DNA from: G963674835 sp963674835
Lineage (GTDB): Bacteria; Planctomycetota; Planctomycetia; Pirellulales; Thermoguttaceae
Reading direction: 5' to 3'
Assembly (NCBI GenBank): GCA_963674835.2
Contig: CAXXKC010000003.1
Coordinates: forward strand, 2,666,001 to 2,730,000
DNA: 64,000 nucleotides
A program made the position numbers and the translations under genes. Of the stretch, positions 62,108 through 64,000 are shown piece by piece. A model generated the notes under the pieces. The model did no database searches. It had not been told where the DNA came from and worked only from the letters and a program-made list of their open reading frames with translations. The number at the start of each line of letters is the position of its first letter. The first letter of the stretch is position 1.

Positions 62108-64000
62108 TTAACGCATCTCGACCGGCTCGCGGCCACTGATGCTGAACATGGCATTGAGCTTGCTCTTGGCCGTACCTTGCGGAATCATCCGCACGGACCC
62201 GTCGCAGAACAACGCCTCGAAGCCCCCGGGATGCAGACCGAACAAACCGGCGCTCGGATCATCCGCGTTGGGCGTGTAGTCCTCGGGCTTCGTCCAGATC
62301 ACGGCCGACGCGTCGTTGGCTCCGACGGCCATGATCGTATTGGCCGTCCCATCCGTGATGTCCTGGATCTTCGTCCCCTCCTTGCCGTCGAAGAACCTCC
62401 CCGAGCCACTGATACCGAGGTAATCTGTCCTGCCCGGTCCGGCCGTGCTGCTCGGATCGCGATAGACCGCCGGCATCCTGTCGATCAGTTTCTTGTTGTT
62501 CGGACTGTCCCACGGCTCGTCTAGGTTGAACAGGCGATAGAGTCGCTCCTCACCCAGCAAGGGCAAAATGTGCACCCGCCAGCTCAACAGCGGCTTGCCC
62601 TCCTTGTCCACACTGTACTGGGCGGGAAAGCGCTTGTGCATGTCGAGATAGTTGTGCATCGCTATGGCGATCTGCTTCAGATTGTTCATCGACTGCGACC
62701 GGCGTGCGGCCTCGCGCGCGCCCTGCACGGCCGGTAGGAGTAGCGCGACGCTGATCGGCGCCGACGCAACGATGTTCCCGCCCGGCAACGTCTGCCGGCT
62801 GGTCATCTCGATGCCGTTCTCCGTCCGCCGTACGCTCACGATCGCCGGCGACAGATGCTTGCTGATCGCCTCGGCCGAAGGAATCGCCGCCATGTTGAAA
62901 TCGATCCCCTGCCGATGCAGCTCGCCGTTGGCAAGCTGCGCCCAGATGGGCACCAACGGATAGATGAACTGGAACACTTGCTTCGTGTCAACGTACAAAA
63001 ACTTCTCCGGGGCCTCCGAACCCTCCAGCATCTGCGAAACCTCCGGCACCGCCGCCAGCGACTTGCCCTTCTTCTTCGCGCTCAAGTACGCCTTCACCGT
63101 CTGGGGAAACAACCCCACGATCAGCCGCTTCTCGGCGATGCACCAAGCCGGCGTCACGGCGACTCCTCGCTTGGGAATCTCCAGGTACTCGATCTCCTCC
63201 CCCTTGAATTTCATCTTCTCGATTCGCGGGCCGTTCCGTTCGTCACCGGCGCGTTGGACTGTGTCAGTCAGCTTGCGGATGCTCTCCTTGAGCCGCTCGG
63301 GATTGTCGACATCGACGACCAGCGCAGCGCCGGTCGGCAGCAGCCCGCCCTGGCTTGGCGACAGGTAGATCCGCCATACGTCACCCAGCGGCTCCAGCAA
63401 CCCGGCGCGCAGCTCGACGCCCGTCTCTCGCTCCATTCGTTGCACATCGTCCAACATCTTCTTGTGCGCCCGGGGATCCAGCGTTTCGACGATTCCCAGC
63501 AGCGTGTCGTAAACCTGGGCCACATCGAACCGCGCCGCGGCGGCGACTAGCGCGTCGCGCGGGATCGGCGCCATGTCTTTCGCCGTCAACGGCTCGTCCG
63601 GCAGCAACCCCAGTAACCCTTCCGGCTTGCCGTCCGTCACGACGAGTACCTTGGTGACAAACTCTTTCTCGCCCAACCCTGTGGTCGACGCTAGCGCCGT
63701 GACGTTGTTCAGGCCGACGGCCTTGATGGCCGACTCGACTTTCGAATTTGCGGCCGCCTTGAGGGCCAACTCCTTTAGCGCCGTGATGTTGATGTACGAT
63801 AGGGTCGCGCGGCGCTCGATGGGCAATCGCTCGCGGATCTGCTGCAACCACGCCGGCGGCTCGCTCGCGCCGCGCTCCAGCATGCCCTCGAGCACTCCAT
63901 CGCCCACCCCGATGCCCAGGTATCCCTCGCGAACTCCCCAGAAAATCGGCGGTATCTTCGGATCAACCTGAATCCGATAACCCCGATTGCCGGCGATCTC
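62108..64000 (-). CDS. DUF1559-family protein with long N-terminal region, 5' part beyond the window
   Basis: The frame is open to the right edge, so the N-terminus is missing; 630 residues are present. The last 210 residues are DUF1559-like: LLLPAVQGAREAARRSQSMNNLKQIAIAMHNY and the C-terminal GLHPGGFEALFCDGSV, the H-x9-DG signature. Normal DUF1559 proteins begin with a prepilin signal right before that segment; here about 400 residues of alpha/beta character precede it, with RLPIERRATLSYINITAL and a repeating LDPRAHKKMLDDVQRMERETGV style. The protein may be a cell-surface or secretion-related member of this planctomycete family. Function unknown. Confidence 0.8.
   Translation of the reverse strand, partial: EIAGNRGYRIQVDPKIPPIFWGVREGYLGIGVGDGVLEGMLERGASEPPAWLQQIRERLPIERRATLSYINITALKELALKAAANSKVESAIKAVGLNNVTALASTTGLGEKEFVTKVLVVTDGKPEGLLGLLPDEPLTAKDMAPIPRDALVAAAARFDVAQVYDTLLGIVETLDPRAHKKMLDDVQRMERETGVELRAGLLEPLGDVWRIYLSPSQGGLLPTGAALVVDVDNPERLKESIRKLTDTVQRAGDERNGPRIEKMKFKGEEIEYLEIPKRGVAVTPAWCIAEKRLIVGLFPQTVKAYLSAKKKGKSLAAVPEVSQMLEGSEAPEKFLYVDTKQVFQFIYPLVPIWAQLANGELHRQGIDFNMAAIPSAEAISKHLSPAIVSVRRTENGIEMTSRQTLPGGNIVASAPISVALLLPAVQGAREAARRSQSMNNLKQIAIAMHNYLDMHKRFPAQYSVDKEGKPLLSWRVHILPLLGEERLYRLFNLDEPWDSPNNKKLIDRMPAVYRDPSSTAGPGRTDYLGISGSGRFFDGKEGTKIQDITDGTANTIMAVGANDASAVIWTKPEDYTPNADDPSAGLFGLHPGGFEALFCDGSVRMIPQGTAKSKLNAMFSISGREPVEMR

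Noticed and set aside
1..64000. CRISPR arrays, tRNA or rRNA genes, insertion sequences, prophage
   Set aside because: No spaced direct repeats, cloverleaf sequences, transposase or integrase motifs were found on reading both strands by eye.

Overview
The window is GC-rich, densely coded DNA that looks like a planctomycete (Pirellulales-like) chromosome. The evidence is the gene content rather than an rRNA: a DUF1559 protein with the H-x9-DG ending, a Cys-type sulfatase, a Tat-exported Gfo/Idh/MocA oxidoreductase, a MoxR / DUF58 / BatA-like / glutamine-amidotransferase-like / DUF4159 block, an LptD-like outer-membrane protein, a B12-dependent ribonucleotide reductase, a sigma-54 activator and an orphan hybrid histidine kinase. 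No rRNA, tRNA, CRISPR array, prophage or insertion sequence was found.

Layout. 1-5.3 kb: sugar and polysaccharide genes (beta-helix protein cut by the left edge, fucose-isomerase-like protein, exported oxidoreductase) and an MBL-fold hydrolase. 5.4-16 kb: a large AsmA/TamB-like envelope protein, a LarA-like protein, and a three-gene set on the minus strand (GAF-HlyD membrane adaptor, secreted HlyD adaptor, PqqD-like/M50 protease/HlyD fusion) that looks like an export or peptide-handling machine with no ABC transporter beside it. 16-25.4 kb: moxR, DUF58, BatA-like and amidotransferase-like genes on the minus strand, and a divergent DUF4159 gene. 25.5-30.7 kb: GT39-like glycosyltransferase, LptD-like protein, diacylglycerol kinase, all envelope-related. 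30.7-39.5 kb: nrdJ with a possible structured leader and a strong terminator, an NtrC-type regulator, an SGNH hydrolase and an MFS transporter.

39.5-45.2 kb holds the most interesting unit: a tightly packed operon of a lysine 2,3-aminomutase-like radical SAM enzyme, two D-Ala-D-Ala-ligase-like ATP-grasp ligases, a GNAT-histone-deacetylase fusion and a free-standing GNAT. The aminomutase has the lysine-binding aspartates and the PLP lysine at the spacing of true lysine 2,3-aminomutase, so I infer a pathway that makes beta-lysine, ligates it and acetylates or deacetylates it. No known product is implied.

45.3-64 kb: a secreted protein of unknown function next to a secreted caspase-like protein that lacks both catalytic residues and carries PDZ-like repeats; an RsbT-like/PAS/hybrid kinase; a sulfatase; a FabZ-like dehydratase; an epimerase/VOC/aldolase operon facing a sialidase; then PII, HypE and a short MnmE-like GTPase in one direction, and a small membrane protein and a DUF1559 protein (cut by the right edge) on the other strand. 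Many starts were moved downstream of the longest open frame on the basis of Shine-Dalgarno sequences, signal peptides or overlap with neighbours; these choices are given per gene.
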